Shown: in pieces, positions 7,926-16,779 of the stretch
Layout of the letters: each line of letters starts with the position of its first letter
Numbering within the stretch: the stretch's first letter is position 1
Made by a program: the position numbers and the translations under genes
The notes under the pieces: model-generated
The model's database searches: none
What the model was told of the DNA's origin: nothing
What the model saw: the letters and a program-made list of their open reading frames with translations, nothing else
Assembly (NCBI GenBank): GCA_955652395.1
Contig: CATPBJ010000028.1
Location: 1-63,081, forward strand
Reading direction: 5' to 3'
Length of the DNA stretch: 63,081 nt
From: an uncultured Terriglobales bacterium
GTDB taxonomy: Bacteria > Acidobacteriota > Terriglobia > Terriglobales > Acidobacteriaceae

Positions 7926-9479
7926 TTGGCACTGGACGAGAAAATCTACGAACTGCGGCGGGAGAAGCTGAAACAGATTGAAGCTTTGGGACAGCAAGTC
8001 TATCCCCGCAAGTACGAATTCACCTATACGATTCCCCAGGTGCTGGCAGAGTACTCGGAGAAGACTGCCGAGCAACTCGAGAATCCGCGGGTCACGGTAC
8101 GGGTTGCGGGTCGCATCATGGCCATCCGCCTGATGGGGAAGGCCGGGTTCGCGCACCTCCAGCAGGATGGCAAGCGGCTACAGATCTACGTCAAGAAAGA
8201 TGCGGTAGGGGAGAAGGGGTTTGAGCTGTACAAACTGCTCGACCTGGGTGATCACATCGGGGTCAGCGGATATCTGTTTCGCACTCGCACCGGAGAACTC
8301 TCGGTGCACGTCGAAGAAATTACATTTCTCTCCAAAGATCTGTTACCGCTGCCGGAGAAGTGGCATGGGTTGACCGACGTTGAACTGCGATACCGGCAAC
8401 GTTACGTCGATCTGGTGATGAATCCCGAAGTGCGCGAAGTGTTTCTCAAGCGCAGCAAGCTGGTACAGTCGCTGCGGCGCTTCATGGATGGGCAGGGATT
8501 TGTGGAAGTGGAAACGCCCATGATGCAGCCCATTGCGGGCGGGGCGGTGGCGCGGCCGTTTGTGACGCATCACAACACGCTCGATATGGACCTTTATCTG
8601 CGCATCGCGCCGGAGTTGTATTTGAAGAGACTGACCGTAGGTGGGTTCGACCGGGTGTACGAAATTAATCGCAACTTCCGCAATGAAGGGCTGGGCTGGC
8701 GGTGGAATCCTGAGTTCACCATGCTCGAGTTCTACCAGGCTTATACCGATTATCGCGGCGTGATGGAGCTGACCCAGCAACTGATTGAGCAGGCCGCAAA
8801 AGATGTGACCGGGGGGACCAAGACAAAGTGGGGCGAGGACGAGATTGACTGGTCAGGGTCGAACTGGCGGCGGATGACGATGCGCGAAGCCATCATTCAG
8901 CATTGGCCGGAGGCGGCGGGCGCGAAGCCGCAAATGTCGGACTTCGCGTCATCCGGGGCGGTAGAGAGCCTGGTGAAACGCTTCAACTCAGCGCATGCCC
9001 ATGTCGCGTACGATCCGAAGGACCCGACGGGAAAGACGATCGCCGCCCTGTTCGACGCCGCGGCGGAAGGATACCTGATTCAGCCCACGATTATTTACGA
9101 GTTCCCTACTGCGGTTTCACCGCTGTCCAAGCAGAAGGCCGACGAGCCGGACTGGACCGAGCGCTGGGAAATCTTTGCCGGCCAGATGGAAATTGCCAAC
9201 GGCTTCAGCGAATTGAACGATCCCGAGGACCAGCGCCGACGCTTCGAACAGCAATTACAGGAGCGAGAACGCGGTGATGATGAGGCCCATCAGATGGACG
9301 AGGATTACATCCGTGCGCTGTCGTATGGCATGCCGCCGGCGGGCGGAGTTGGCGTTGGAGTGGACCGGCTGGCCATGCTGTTGACGGACTCCCATACCAT
9401 CCGGGACGTGATTCTGTTTCCGCTGCTCAGGCCGGAGAAAATCGTAACCACAGAGGACGCGGTGGAAAGGGAGAAGTAG
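7926..9479 (+). CDS. lysS: lysine--tRNA ligase, class II
   Basis: LysS charges tRNA-Lys. The 517-residue protein has the N-terminal OB-fold anticodon-binding domain ([20 protein letters not shown]), then the class II core: motif 1 around [20 protein letters not shown], motif 2 [20 protein letters not shown], and motif 3 [12 protein letters not shown] near the C-terminus. The start codon is TTG at 7926, supported by AAGGA six bases upstream and the typical N-terminal helix right after it. In many relatives motif 2 reads FRNEG followed by a small residue; [11 protein letters not shown] is slightly expanded but intact. It is probably its own transcription unit. Confidence 0.96.
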   Translation: MALDEKIYELRREKLKQIEALGQQVYPRKYEFTYTIPQVLAEYSEKTAEQLENPRVTVRVAGRIMAIRLMGKAGFAHLQQDGKRLQIYVKKDAVGEKGFELYKLLDLGDHIGVSGYLFRTRTGELSVHVEEITFLSKDLLPLPEKWHGLTDVELRYRQRYVDLVMNPEVREVFLKRSKLVQSLRRFMDGQGFVEVETPMMQPIAGGAVARPFVTHHNTLDMDLYLRIAPELYLKRLTVGGFDRVYEINRNFRNEGLGWRWNPEFTMLEFYQAYTDYRGVMELTQQLIEQAAKDVTGGTKTKWGEDEIDWSGSNWRRMTMREAIIQHWPEAAGAKPQMSDFASSGAVESLVKRFNSAHAHVAYDPKDPTGKTIAALFDAAAEGYLIQPTIIYEFPTAVSPLSKQKADEPDWTERWEIFAGQMEIANGFSELNDPEDQRRRFEQQLQERERGDDEAHQMDEDYIRALSYGMPPAGGVGVGVDRLAMLLTDSHTIRDVILFPLLRPEKIVTTEDAVEREK

Positions 9480-9514
9480 CACTCGTTTCTGTCCGCGGGC
9501 CGGGGGCAGGGTGC

Positions 9515-9549
9515 CCCATCCTTTTCGCGCACTTTGCGAAAAGGGTGGG
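9515..9549. repeat. dispersed inverted repeat, copy 1
   Basis: CCCATCCTTTTCGC and GCGAAAAGGGTGGG flank a seven-base spacer. The arms pair almost perfectly (one C/A-type mismatch, G-U in RNA). The same design recurs at 10710-10742, and a shorter cousin at 9566-9589. It may act as the lysS terminator, but there is no T run. Confidence 0.7.
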
Positions 9550-9565
9550 TGCTGAAACCGGAACC

Positions 9566-9589
9566 CCACCCTTCAAGAGCGAAGGGTGG
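9566..9589. repeat. short inverted repeat, copy 2
   Basis: CCACCCTTC (9566-9574) and GAAGGGTGG (9581-9589) form a perfect nine-base palindrome around AAGAGC. It overlaps the stop codon end of the DUF4440-type gene and shares the CCACCCTT core with the neighbouring repeats. Confidence 0.6.
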
Positions 9590-9939
9590 AGCCCCGGCTT
9601 TTCAGGAATCCTGAACGATAGTCCTGATGAAAGACGATCTTCCAACCTTCCTGCGTGCGCTGCCAGATAGTTGAACGGCGCGTCTTGCGCTCATTGGGTT
9701 GGAGCAGGGTGTAGGTCAACAGATAAACATCTCGAGCCAGCTCTCGGCAATGAAAGCCAGGAGCTTCCCACGCGTCGACGGTCTGAACCTCTTGACGTCT
9801 TTCCAGTTCGGCCAACACATAGTCCCTGCTATAGCGACGACCAGAAGCCCCTACTTCCCAGAAGTCAGGCATCGTCATGTTTTCGAAATGAGGCCTCGTC
9901 CTACCCCATTCAGGGCGATGGAAGATCGGTTCCCGGCCG
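9573..9939 (-). pseudogene. NTF2/DUF4440-like protein, 3' exon
   Basis: The frame is open from the end of the intron to the stop at 9573. It encodes the body of a SnoaL/NTF2-like small protein: REPIFHRPEWGRTRPHFENM, PDFWEVGASGRRYSRDYVLA, then DVYLLTYTLLQ and RRSTIWQRTQEGWKIVFHQD. The first ATG in this frame is only at 9878, well inside the domain, so the beginning must come from elsewhere. The missing N-terminus is found at 10572-10645 on the same strand, on the other side of a group II intron. Whether the gene works depends on splicing. Function within the family is unknown. Confidence 0.75.
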
Positions 9940-10571
9940 AGTAGGCCCCGGGGAATTTCACCTCGAGCCTCTCACAGAACCGGACTTAAACCTCTCAGCT
10001 TATCCGGCTCGTGCCACCCAAGGAAGACTGCCGTCTTCCACTGAAATCGAGTTCCTCCGGTTACCCGTTGACTCGGATCAGTTCAGGTGACCTGCCCCCT
10101 TCGCTTCCCAGGCATTACCCTGGTTCAACGCTAATATGGAGCAGTCCGCCCCTGGTCTGCCGCTTCGGTACTTTCGGCCTCGCAGGGCTTCTGCTTGTGC
10201 CTTTTCCCTTATCATCGCCAGCCAGGTTCTCAAGTTCCGTACAAAAGCCAGGATCGGGTTCACGCCACCTCTACACCGGACACCGCATGGCCAGTAAGCA
10301 GATTGCTTCCATGCTTTTCCCAGATCAGTCAGCCGCTCTGGTTTTGATGTCGTCCTTGAACTTTCGATGAGTCGCCAGTGGTTCACTTACGTTCGTCTCC
10401 CCAACCCACACATGACGTGATCTTCTGTCACGCCTTTTAACCATGACGTCCACCACCACAGCTTTTGACTGCAGCAGCTCATGGCAGTTTGAAGCCTTCT
10501 CCTGCAAGACGGCTCCGAAGGACCTACCTTCATCTTCTGCACAGCATGCGCATCGCTGCGCTTCTTGACAC
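9940..10571 (-). mobile_element. group II intron without reverse transcriptase
   Basis: Read on the minus strand, the element begins GTGTCAAG at 10571 (group II introns begin GUGYG or similar) and ends near CCTAC/CCTACT at 9940-9941. It contains a 34-base domain V at 9977-10010, followed by a domain VI-like hairpin with a TGAAA loop region. The middle holds a segment CGAGGCCGAAAGTACCGAAG that resembles group II intron core sequence. AAGCTG at 10464-10459 could serve as EBS1, pairing with CAGCTT at the end of the 5' exon. No reverse-transcriptase/maturase frame exists inside about 630 bases, so mobility or splicing would need help in trans. Boundaries may be off by one or two bases. Confidence 0.78.
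9977..10010 (-). other. group II intron domain V
   Basis: These 34 bases read GAGCCGGAT...TCCGGTTC on the minus strand. The eight-base outer arms pair (one G-U), the AGC catalytic triad is at positions 2-4, and a GAGA (GNRA) tetraloop caps a five-base upper helix. Length, triad and loop match domain V of bacterial group II introns. Confidence 0.85.
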
Positions 10572-10645
10572 AAGCTGACCAGTTCATCGAGAACACTCCG
10601 AAGGGCCGGATCGGTAGCCAGAGTGGGTTCCATCTCAGGATTCAT
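10572..10645 (-). pseudogene. NTF2/DUF4440-like protein, 5' exon
   Basis: ATG at 10645 opens a frame MNPEMEPTLATDPALRSVLD-ELVS that runs into the intron. This matches the start expected for the small DUF4440-type protein whose body is at 9573-9939, where a short N-terminal helix precedes REPIFHRPE. The exon contributes 24 codons plus two bases. Joining it to position 9939 restores the frame (ELVS-F-GREPIFHRPE); joining at 9940, which would follow the intron consensus AC end, leaves the frame shifted by one. Confidence 0.65.
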
Positions 10646-10709
10646 TACGGGATCATAGCTCTTGGTACCTATAGGTAGAAAACTACACGGGGAGATTCAG
10701 AGGGAGTTA

Positions 10710-10742
10710 CCCACCCTTTCGCACAAGCCGCGAAAGGATGGG
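10710..10742. repeat. dispersed inverted repeat, copy 3
   Basis: CCCACCCTTTCGC (10710-10722) and GCGAAAGGATGGG (10730-10742) flank ACAAGCC. This is the same design as 9515-9549 in opposite orientation. It lies just outside the split DUF4440-type gene, so the pair brackets that gene. Confidence 0.7.
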
Positions 10743-10862
10743 CCAGATCTCTAGTATGCGCTCTGATGCGAAGCGTCACCGGGTTGTTAAGATAGAGTTT
10801 GCATGAAACAAAGGAACGTCCTGCATACTCGCAGGACGTTCTGATACTTGAGGTCAACGTGA

Positions 10863-11132
10863 ATGTGCAGGAATATCAAAACCCTTTTCAACTTCGATCC
10901 CCCGGTCACAGATGACGAGGTTCGAGCTGCTTCGCTGCAATTCGTGAGAAAAATCAGCGGTTTTAACAAACCTTCCAAGGCCAATGAAGACGCTTTCCTG
11001 GGTGCAGTCGAAGAAATAGCTGGCATCTCGAGTCGTCTTCTCCGATCGCTCGAAACCAACGCACCGCCGAAAAACCGGGAAGAGGAAGCTGCAAAGGCGA
11101 AGGCTCGCGCCGCCGAAAGATTCGGAGCTTGA
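10863..11132 (+). CDS. DUF2277 family protein
   Basis: This 89-residue protein starts MCRNIKTLFNFDPPVTDDEV and continues with LQFVRKISGFNKPSKANE, which is diagnostic of the DUF2277 family, common in Acidobacteriota, Actinomycetota and Chloroflexota. The C-terminal part is helical and charged (KNREEEAAKAKARAAERFG). There is no signal peptide or membrane helix. The function of the family is unknown. It stands alone between the intron-split gene and a PLP decarboxylase on the same strand, 135 bases apart, so an operon is uncertain. Confidence 0.88.
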   Translation: MCRNIKTLFNFDPPVTDDEVRAASLQFVRKISGFNKPSKANEDAFLGAVEEIAGISSRLLRSLETNAPPKNREEEAAKAKARAAERFGA

Positions 11133-11267
11133 GTCTTTCCAATGCGTCCTGAGCGAGAGGCCCGCTCGGCGGAGATGATCATTGTCTCGGGTGTTATCTT
11201 CAGTGCTGTCTGCTGGACAATTCTTTGCCTCTTTCGTCCGTTGCGATTCGTCTAAAATCGAGTGTCT

Positions 11268-12713
11268 ATGCGCTTCGACTTCGACTCTGAAACCCGGCGG
11301 CGGCTGGGATATCGTCTGATTGACCAGATTGACTCTTTCTTCTCTACCCTGCCAGATCGCGCGGTTCAGCTTCCGCTGGAGCAGCGGAGCTACGGGCCGC
11401 TTTCTGATGCGCTGCCCGAGCATGGCGAAGATGCAGAAGAAGTTCTGGATGAACTATTTCGCGAGATGGTGGAGCAGGGCTTTCATGTTCCCAGCGCCAA
11501 CTATTTTGGTCTGATGAACCCTACGCCCACTTACATGGGAGTGTTGGCCGAGGCATTGGTGGCGGGTCTCAATCCGCAGCTGGCGACGCTGGCGCGTTCG
11601 CAGCTGGCGTCGAAGATTGAACTGGAGACGCTGCGCTGGATCGGCGAACGTGTGGGCTGGCCTGGGGAATTCAACGGCACCTTCACGAGCGGGGGCAACG
11701 AAGCCAATTTCAGCGGCCTGGCTTTGGCTCTGGCGTGCAAATTTCCCGACGCGGTGGAGCAAGGCGTGGCTGCGATCGGTGGCCAGCCGGTTCTCTATGC
11801 GTCGGCGGAGGCGCATCATTCGCTCGACAAATCTGCCGGGTTGCTGGGAATTGGACGTAAGGCGCTGCGGCGGATCGCGGTGAACCAGGCCGCGCAACTC
11901 GATCCTGAGTTGCTGGAGCGGGCCATTGTTCAAGACCTTGCGGCGGGACACAAACCTTTCTGCGTCGTGGCGACTGCGGGAACTACCAACGCTGGAACTG
12001 TGGATGATTTGATCGTGATATCAGCTGTCTGCCGGCAGCACCACCTGTGGTTGCACGTGGACGGTGCTTACGGCGGTGTGGCGATCTTTTCCGACCAGCA
12101 TCGCGACCTGGTAAGGGGCATCGAGCGGGCGGATTCACTTACGATTGATCCGCACAAGTGGATGGCCATGCCTTTTGCCGCCGGTGTGATCCTGACCAGC
12201 CGTCCTGAGATTCTAGAGCGAGCGTTTTCCGTGGCCGCCCCGTACATGCCGAAAGCGGCGGGTGCGCGGTTGCCCGACAACTCCCGCATCAGCACGCAAT
12301 GGACACGACGCATGAACTCACTGAAACTCTGGCTTACTTTGCGGGTGCACGGGCGGCAAGGGTATGAGGAACTAATCGATCGCCAGCTCCAGCTCTCGAA
12401 GAGCTTTGCCGACTGGGTAAGGGCTTCCGAAGATTTTGAGCTGGCCGTTCCGCCGATGCTTCCGATCATAACCTTTCGGCTCAGATCGGCCGGACTCAGC
12501 TCGCAGCAGCTTGCCTCCCACCACGAGAGTGTTGTGGAAGAAGTAACGCGTGACGGTGGCCGATGGATCTCAGAGACCACGGTTCGGGGGCAGAGCGTGC
12601 TGCGCATGATGGTGATCAGTTATCTGACCGAGGAGCGGCATCTACAGGGCTTAGAAACTGCATTAACGAATGCTGCTAAGCAACTGAGGTGTCGACAGAA
12701 AAAGAGAGCTTGA
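11268..12713 (+). CDS. PLP-dependent group II decarboxylase
   Basis: About 481 residues with the aromatic-amino-acid/glutamate decarboxylase fold. Visible motifs are NYFGLMNPTPTYMGVLAEAL in the N-terminal part, ASAEAHHSLDKSAGLLG (the His that stacks on PLP), HVDGAYGGVAIF (the Asp that contacts the ring nitrogen) and SLTIDPHKWMAMPF, whose Lys forms the Schiff base. These enzymes usually remove CO2 from tyrosine, tryptophan, DOPA, glutamate or aspartate; the substrate cannot be set from sequence alone. The start may be ATG 11268 or GTG 11262, and neither has a clear ribosome binding site. A hairpin with a T-rich tail follows. Confidence 0.88.
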   Translation: MRFDFDSETRRRLGYRLIDQIDSFFSTLPDRAVQLPLEQRSYGPLSDALPEHGEDAEEVLDELFREMVEQGFHVPSANYFGLMNPTPTYMGVLAEALVAGLNPQLATLARSQLASKIELETLRWIGERVGWPGEFNGTFTSGGNEANFSGLALALACKFPDAVEQGVAAIGGQPVLYASAEAHHSLDKSAGLLGIGRKALRRIAVNQAAQLDPELLERAIVQDLAAGHKPFCVVATAGTTNAGTVDDLIVISAVCRQHHLWLHVDGAYGGVAIFSDQHRDLVRGIERADSLTIDPHKWMAMPFAAGVILTSRPEILERAFSVAAPYMPKAAGARLPDNSRISTQWTRRMNSLKLWLTLRVHGRQGYEELIDRQLQLSKSFADWVRASEDFELAVPPMLPIITFRLRSAGLSSQQLASHHESVVEEVTRDGGRWISETTVRGQSVLRMMVISYLTEERHLQGLETALTNAAKQLRCRQKKRA

Positions 12714-12807
12714 TCCGGTCGGACGGTTTCTTCGAGGTACCCGACAATGCACTAGAATTGGTGCAATCTCCGGCCTACGCTTGCCCCAGTTCGGGCCAAT
12801 TACGGGC

Positions 12808-12870
12808 AGCGCTATCGTAGCGTCCTTCTGCCTCCTGGACGCTGGGTCGATAGCGCTTTGCCTTTTCTGC
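12808..12870 (+). terminator. large hairpin, probable terminator
   Basis: AGCGCTATCG (12808-12817) pairs with CGATAGCGCT (12848-12857), and inside it AGCGTCC (12819-12825) pairs with GGACGCT (12837-12843). TTGCCTTTTC follows. It lies between the convergent decarboxylase and galE genes and most likely ends the decarboxylase transcript. Confidence 0.6.
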
Positions 12871-12897
12871 CTGCCATCGCCCGAGGCTTTGTGACCG

Positions 12898-13869
12898 TCA
12901 TTTCGGAGTAGGGCGTACGCGTTCGTCCCATTTCCAGGCTGTGGCCACAATTTCGTCAAGCGATCGCTTGGCCTTCCAATTCAACAGCTCTTGAGCACGC
13001 GTCGGATCGGCGACCAGCTCCGCGGGATCTCCGGCACGCGGCGGCGCCATGCGGCTGGATACTTCGCGGCCGGTGACACGTTTGATGGCGGAAAGAATCT
13101 CGCGCACAGAATAACCGCGGCCGGTCCCCAGATTAACGGCCTGCGAGGTTCCGCCCGCCAGATATTCGAGCGCCAGAACGTGGGCCTCTGCGAGGTCGCT
13201 AACGTGGATGTAATCGCGCACACAGGTGCCGTCGGGAGTGGGGTATTTGTCGCCGAAAATATCGAGCGCCGGACGCTGACCGCGGATGGCTTCAAACGCT
13301 GATGGGATAAGGTGAGTTTCAGGACTGTGCATTTCCCCGATCGTGCCAGATTCATCGGCTCCCGCGGCATTGAAATAGCGAAGATTTATATAACCCAGAC
13401 CGTAGGCAGGGCCGTAAGCCTCAAGCGCCTGTTCAAAAATCAATTTCGTGACGCCGTAGGGATTTACCGGGACGCGTGGCAGATCCTCGGACATGGGCAC
13501 TTTTGCCGGAGTACCGTAAACAGCGCAACTCGAAGAGAAAATAAATTTGCGAACCTTCGAGTCGAGGACCGCGTTCAACAAGGAAATTCCGCCCAGCACA
13601 TTGTTCTGGAAATATTTTCTGGGATTGACCACCGACTCGCCCACGTAGGCATGGGCTGCGAAGTGCATGACGGCATTGACACGGCGCAGGACTGGTGCCA
13701 GCTTGCTCGCGTCCGAAATATCTCCCACGATCAACTCGAAGCCCGGGGCGAGTTCGGCGTGGCCGGCGCCCAGATTGTCATAGATGATGGCTTCGTAGCC
13801 CCGGCGCTTGAGCGCCAGCGCAGTGTGGCTGCCGATGTATCCAGCTCCTCCTACCACTAAAACTGCCAA
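12898..13869 (-). CDS. galE: UDP-glucose 4-epimerase
   Basis: GalE interconverts UDP-glucose and UDP-galactose. The 323-residue short-chain dehydrogenase-type protein has the NAD-binding VLVVGGAGYIGSH at the N-terminus, the catalytic SSSCAVYG and YGVTK (Tyr-x-x-x-Lys), LRYFNAAGAD, and TCVRDYIHVSDLAEAH. The start is taken as TTG at 13869: it follows GAGGGAG at a good distance and begins exactly at the first beta strand. A longer ATG start at 13941 would add 24 residues with no family match. It may feed the polysaccharide and trehalose genes, but it stands alone. Confidence 0.94.
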   Translation of the reverse strand: MAVLVVGGAGYIGSHTALALKRRGYEAIIYDNLGAGHAELAPGFELIVGDISDASKLAPVLRRVNAVMHFAAHAYVGESVVNPRKYFQNNVLGGISLLNAVLDSKVRKFIFSSSCAVYGTPAKVPMSEDLPRVPVNPYGVTKLIFEQALEAYGPAYGLGYINLRYFNAAGADESGTIGEMHSPETHLIPSAFEAIRGQRPALDIFGDKYPTPDGTCVRDYIHVSDLAEAHVLALEYLAGGTSQAVNLGTGRGYSVREILSAIKRVTGREVSSRMAPPRAGDPAELVADPTRAQELLNWKAKRSLDEIVATAWKWDERVRPTPK

Positions 13870-14023
13870 TTGTGCGCTCCCTCGTGTTGCGTTTTCGTCG
13901 GTATGTCGGTCGGATTTTAGCAGAGATCGTGGTCGAACCATCCTGGAACAAGTTGGGGATGTGGCACTGCGGGAGGGCGGTAAGTAAAAATGGGCACCAG
14001 CTTTCGCCGGCGCCCAAACTGCG

Positions 14024-15709
14024 TCAGAACGAGTAAATCAGGTCAAACTGGTGACGCACAAGGAATGGCTCGGTCTCGCCGGCAGTCACTCCGGGTGCCA
14101 ATACAGCGTGCTGCAGGTTGCTGTTCAGCGTGCGCCCTATCCATGCATTGTATTGAGCAACAACATTTGATCGAAGACGCCAATACGCATAGATGCGATG
14201 CTCGATGATGTTGGTAGCCGCGCGCTGTTCGCTCTCAGAGAAGGTGGCGAGAATGGAGTCCTGCCCTGAGCGCCAGAACCCATAACCAAATTGCAGATCA
14301 TTTTTGTTCTTGATCTGGCCGATACTGATTTCTCCGAGATACGCCTGGTTTTGGGAACCAATACTCGTGATGACCTTTCCCTTGGAGTCCAGTGGATGGG
14401 AGGCCGCCTTGAGATTGTTTTCATATTCCAGCACCAGGTTCAACGGAAAACGTGACAGCCCGGTCTTCAACTGGCTGCTGAGGATCAAGTCGGCGTATTC
14501 AAATCCGGAGAGGAAATGCCTTTGTCCTTTGGCGTCCACAAAGGTGGCGTTGGTCATTCCGTTAGAGGCGATGGCGCAAGGCGGAACGCTGGGCAAACCG
14601 GAACCGGTAGCGCAACCCGGCCCTTCGCCCGGGACCTGAATGGGTGGGTTGCCGCTGGTAGTGGCCTGGACGGCGAACGCGGAGGCGTTCAAGTTGGCAT
14701 CCGGGAATCCCCAGTCAATCAGCGTGAAGGACGGAGTGGTGGCCAGCGGGCCCAATTGGAATGTGGCAGAAACGTTGCCACCCAGAGCGAAGGAATCATC
14801 GCCTTTCGAGATTTCGTTGTAGAGCAGTTGCATTCCCTGGACTGAAAAGTTTTTCAGGTAGGGCGTTTTCAGATCCCAGGAGAATTTCTGGTTGAAGCCC
14901 TCAGGATTGATGTCGGGATCGAGGGTCAGTGACGTGCGGGCCCAGGTGTAGGCAAATTTACCTCCCGTGATTGAGAGCCACCTAGCGGCGAGGGGATTGA
15001 AGGTGATGTATCCCCGGTCGAGACCGATGGTCTTTCGCTCGAAGAAATTCGTCAGCGTTTCGTTGGCCGAGGTCGTGTCGCCCAACGAGCCTGTGGCCAG
15101 GGCGAAGCCTCCAAGGAAGTTGTCGTTCAGCCGGCCATCAACGCCGAAGCGGACGCGAAGGCGGGCACGATTGCGGGTGACGCAGGTCGGGCAATCCTGA
15201 AAAATGTCGTCTCCCCGCACCCGGATGTCGCCACTGAATCGGAAGCGGCCCAGGATGTCTTGCAGAGCGCTGAGCTTCTTTTCTTCATCCTTCGACTGCT
15301 TATCTACCAGCGAAAGCGCAGTTTTTGCTTCTGCGGCGCTGGTGGAAGCCTGGTCGGCCAGATGCTGCGCCTCGGTGGCTGACTGCTGGGCCTGCGCGGC
15401 CGTGGTCTGCGCCTGCTCTGCGCTGCCCTGCACTTTCTGGGCGGAAGAGTTGGCCTGCTGGGTAGCATCGAGCAATTGCTGCAGCTGGTACTTTAGCTGA
15501 TCCAGCTGTTGGCCTTGCTCATCCGCTTGCTTCTGCTGCGCAGCCAAAGCATCGCGCAGCTCCTTCACCTCTTTAGCGCTCGCCCGCGCTTGACTACCGG
15601 CTTTGGTGAAAGTGGACTTCGGGGGAGTGGCCCTGGGGATTGCGCCCGTTTGGGCCGTTGCGTCACTAATCAGCAGAATGAATACACTGAACCAAAAGAG
15701 CCGTTTCAT
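14024..15709 (-). CDS. outer-membrane porin with coiled-coil neck
   Basis: The 561-residue protein begins with a signal peptide (MKRLFWFSVFILLISDATAQ). A long Ala/Gln-rich coiled coil follows (about residues 43-145, repeated AQQ and AEQAQ patterns), and then a beta-barrel region starting near FRFSGDIRVRGDD. The chain ends with IYSF, the terminal aromatic residue needed for outer-membrane assembly. This layout is that of acidobacterial putative porins, where the coiled coil may trimerise or reach toward the peptidoglycan. Four cysteines, two in a DCPTCV segment, are unusual for a barrel. GGAG precedes the ATG. The cargo is unknown. Confidence 0.82.
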   Translation of the reverse strand: MKRLFWFSVFILLISDATAQTGAIPRATPPKSTFTKAGSQARASAKEVKELRDALAAQQKQADEQGQQLDQLKYQLQQLLDATQQANSSAQKVQGSAEQAQTTAAQAQQSATEAQHLADQASTSAAEAKTALSLVDKQSKDEEKKLSALQDILGRFRFSGDIRVRGDDIFQDCPTCVTRNRARLRVRFGVDGRLNDNFLGGFALATGSLGDTTSANETLTNFFERKTIGLDRGYITFNPLAARWLSITGGKFAYTWARTSLTLDPDINPEGFNQKFSWDLKTPYLKNFSVQGMQLLYNEISKGDDSFALGGNVSATFQLGPLATTPSFTLIDWGFPDANLNASAFAVQATTSGNPPIQVPGEGPGCATGSGLPSVPPCAIASNGMTNATFVDAKGQRHFLSGFEYADLILSSQLKTGLSRFPLNLVLEYENNLKAASHPLDSKGKVITSIGSQNQAYLGEISIGQIKNKNDLQFGYGFWRSGQDSILATFSESEQRAATNIIEHRIYAYWRLRSNVVAQYNAWIGRTLNSNLQHAVLAPGVTAGETEPFLVRHQFDLIYSF

Positions 15710-16111
15710 TGTTTCTCCATTTCGTTATTTGAGTTGCTATCTGCTTCCTTCACACCTCGTGACCGGTGCAACCCGGGTTGAAAAGCAGTCAGATACAAAT
15801 GCAGAGCCCACATCTGATTCATCTGTAAGGAAATTGTGTGAGGTGAATCGCTGCGCAGCTACTTGTTGAGACAACAACAGCCTGGGGAAGGCTGGGACTG
15901 AAACGCACGCGACGGCAGCGGTTGCGGTCGAGAAACCCGGGGCTTGAGATTGGGTGTCAAGGTCTGATTCGTGTCGCTTCTCTTAATATGTCGACGCCGT
16001 CGCAGTCTCAATCTCCACTATCTCTATCAGATGGCTTGTATTTAATACCATGATCGGACGACAATGCAAGCGACCCGCTCTTGGGTCAAATTAAGGAAAG
16101 GTAATGAGCTT
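15710..16111. other. non-coding gap before porin gene
   Basis: These 400 bases separate the porin start from the 3' end of the Rrf2-type gene, both on the minus strand. No convincing gene, tRNA or repeat was recognised. The region should hold the porin promoter, but no strong -35/-10 pair stood out. Confidence 0.5.
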
Positions 16112-16621
16112 TCAGTCTTCCCTGGTTCCGCGAGGGTTGCCCGGAGCCGCCATGGGCAGTACTCTCGCATCGACGCTCTTCTTTTTGCCCGGGCGTTTGC
16201 CGGCTTTGACGAACTTCGGATCGACGATGTTGGCCAGGGTGGTGTGCTCCAGGATCTTGGCGGCCGCATCGCGGACCTCGAGAAAAACCTGGTAGAGGGC
16301 GCGATGTTCGAGATCGCGATCGATCAGACTGCGGAGCTGTTCGGCATCTCCGAAAGGCGCCAGCGGTCCATCAATCAATCGAATGATTTCGCTGAGATGA
16401 ATCTCGGAAGGGGGACGGCGCAACTGGTATCCGCCCTTGGCGCCGCGGACACTTTCAACCATGCGGGCGTTCTTCAACTCGAGCAGGATGAGTTCCAAAA
16501 ATTTTTCCGGGAGGACCTCTTCATAAGCGATATCACGGATGCGGATGGCCCCCTGGTTGTGGTGGCGGGCGAGCATCATCATGGCCTGCAGCGCGTAGAG
16601 GCCTTTTTGGGAGATTTTCAT
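16112..16621 (-). CDS. Rrf2 family transcriptional regulator
   Basis: This 169-residue protein has the Rrf2 winged-helix start MKISQKGLYALQAMMMLARH, then IRIRDIAYEEVLPEKFLELI and a wing with VRGAKGGYQLRRPPSEI. The three clustered Cys that hold an Fe-S cluster in IscR and NsrR are absent in the region around residues 90-110, so it is not an obvious iron-sulfur sensor; the ligand is unknown. The C-terminal 30 residues are basic and probably disordered. GGAG precedes the ATG at 16621; an ATG six codons earlier is less likely. A palindrome lies just upstream, which suggests autoregulation. Confidence 0.88.
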   Translation of the reverse strand: MKISQKGLYALQAMMMLARHHNQGAIRIRDIAYEEVLPEKFLELILLELKNARMVESVRGAKGGYQLRRPPSEIHLSEIIRLIDGPLAPFGDAEQLRSLIDRDLEHRALYQVFLEVRDAAAKILEHTTLANIVDPKFVKAGKRPGKKKSVDARVLPMAAPGNPRGTRED

Positions 16622-16642
16622 ACCGCTCCATACTGGCATAAT

Positions 16643-16663
16643 ACCCTATCGCGTCAATAGGGT
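16643..16663. promoter_or_regulatory. palindrome upstream of the Rrf2 gene, candidate operator
   Basis: ACCCTAT and ATAGGGT are perfect seven-base arms around the seven-base spacer CGCGTCA. On the minus strand the right arm runs into TATTAT, a plausible -10 box for the regulator. The site starts 22 bases from the start codon, fitting autorepression. Confidence 0.55.
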
Positions 16664-16779
16664 TTGTTAGGTGGGGCGCACGACCGGTCGTCCGCGATTT
16701 TGTAGGGGCCCTTTGACTGCACGGCGGCTTCACCCAGCGAAGCAGCCATTGCGTTCAGGGTGACATTAGGTGGGGGAAA

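Noticed and set aside
4065-7932. Long minus-strand open frames opposite hisC-hisA (e.g. 4065-5018, 5641-6339, 6748-7932)
   Set aside because: They mirror well-identified his genes in G+C-rich DNA, have no recognisable domains and no ribosome binding sites.
10078-10571. Open frames inside the intron, including the run-on of the 5' exon to 10325
   Set aside because: No reverse-transcriptase motif (such as YADD) is present; the open frame is explained by structured intron RNA.
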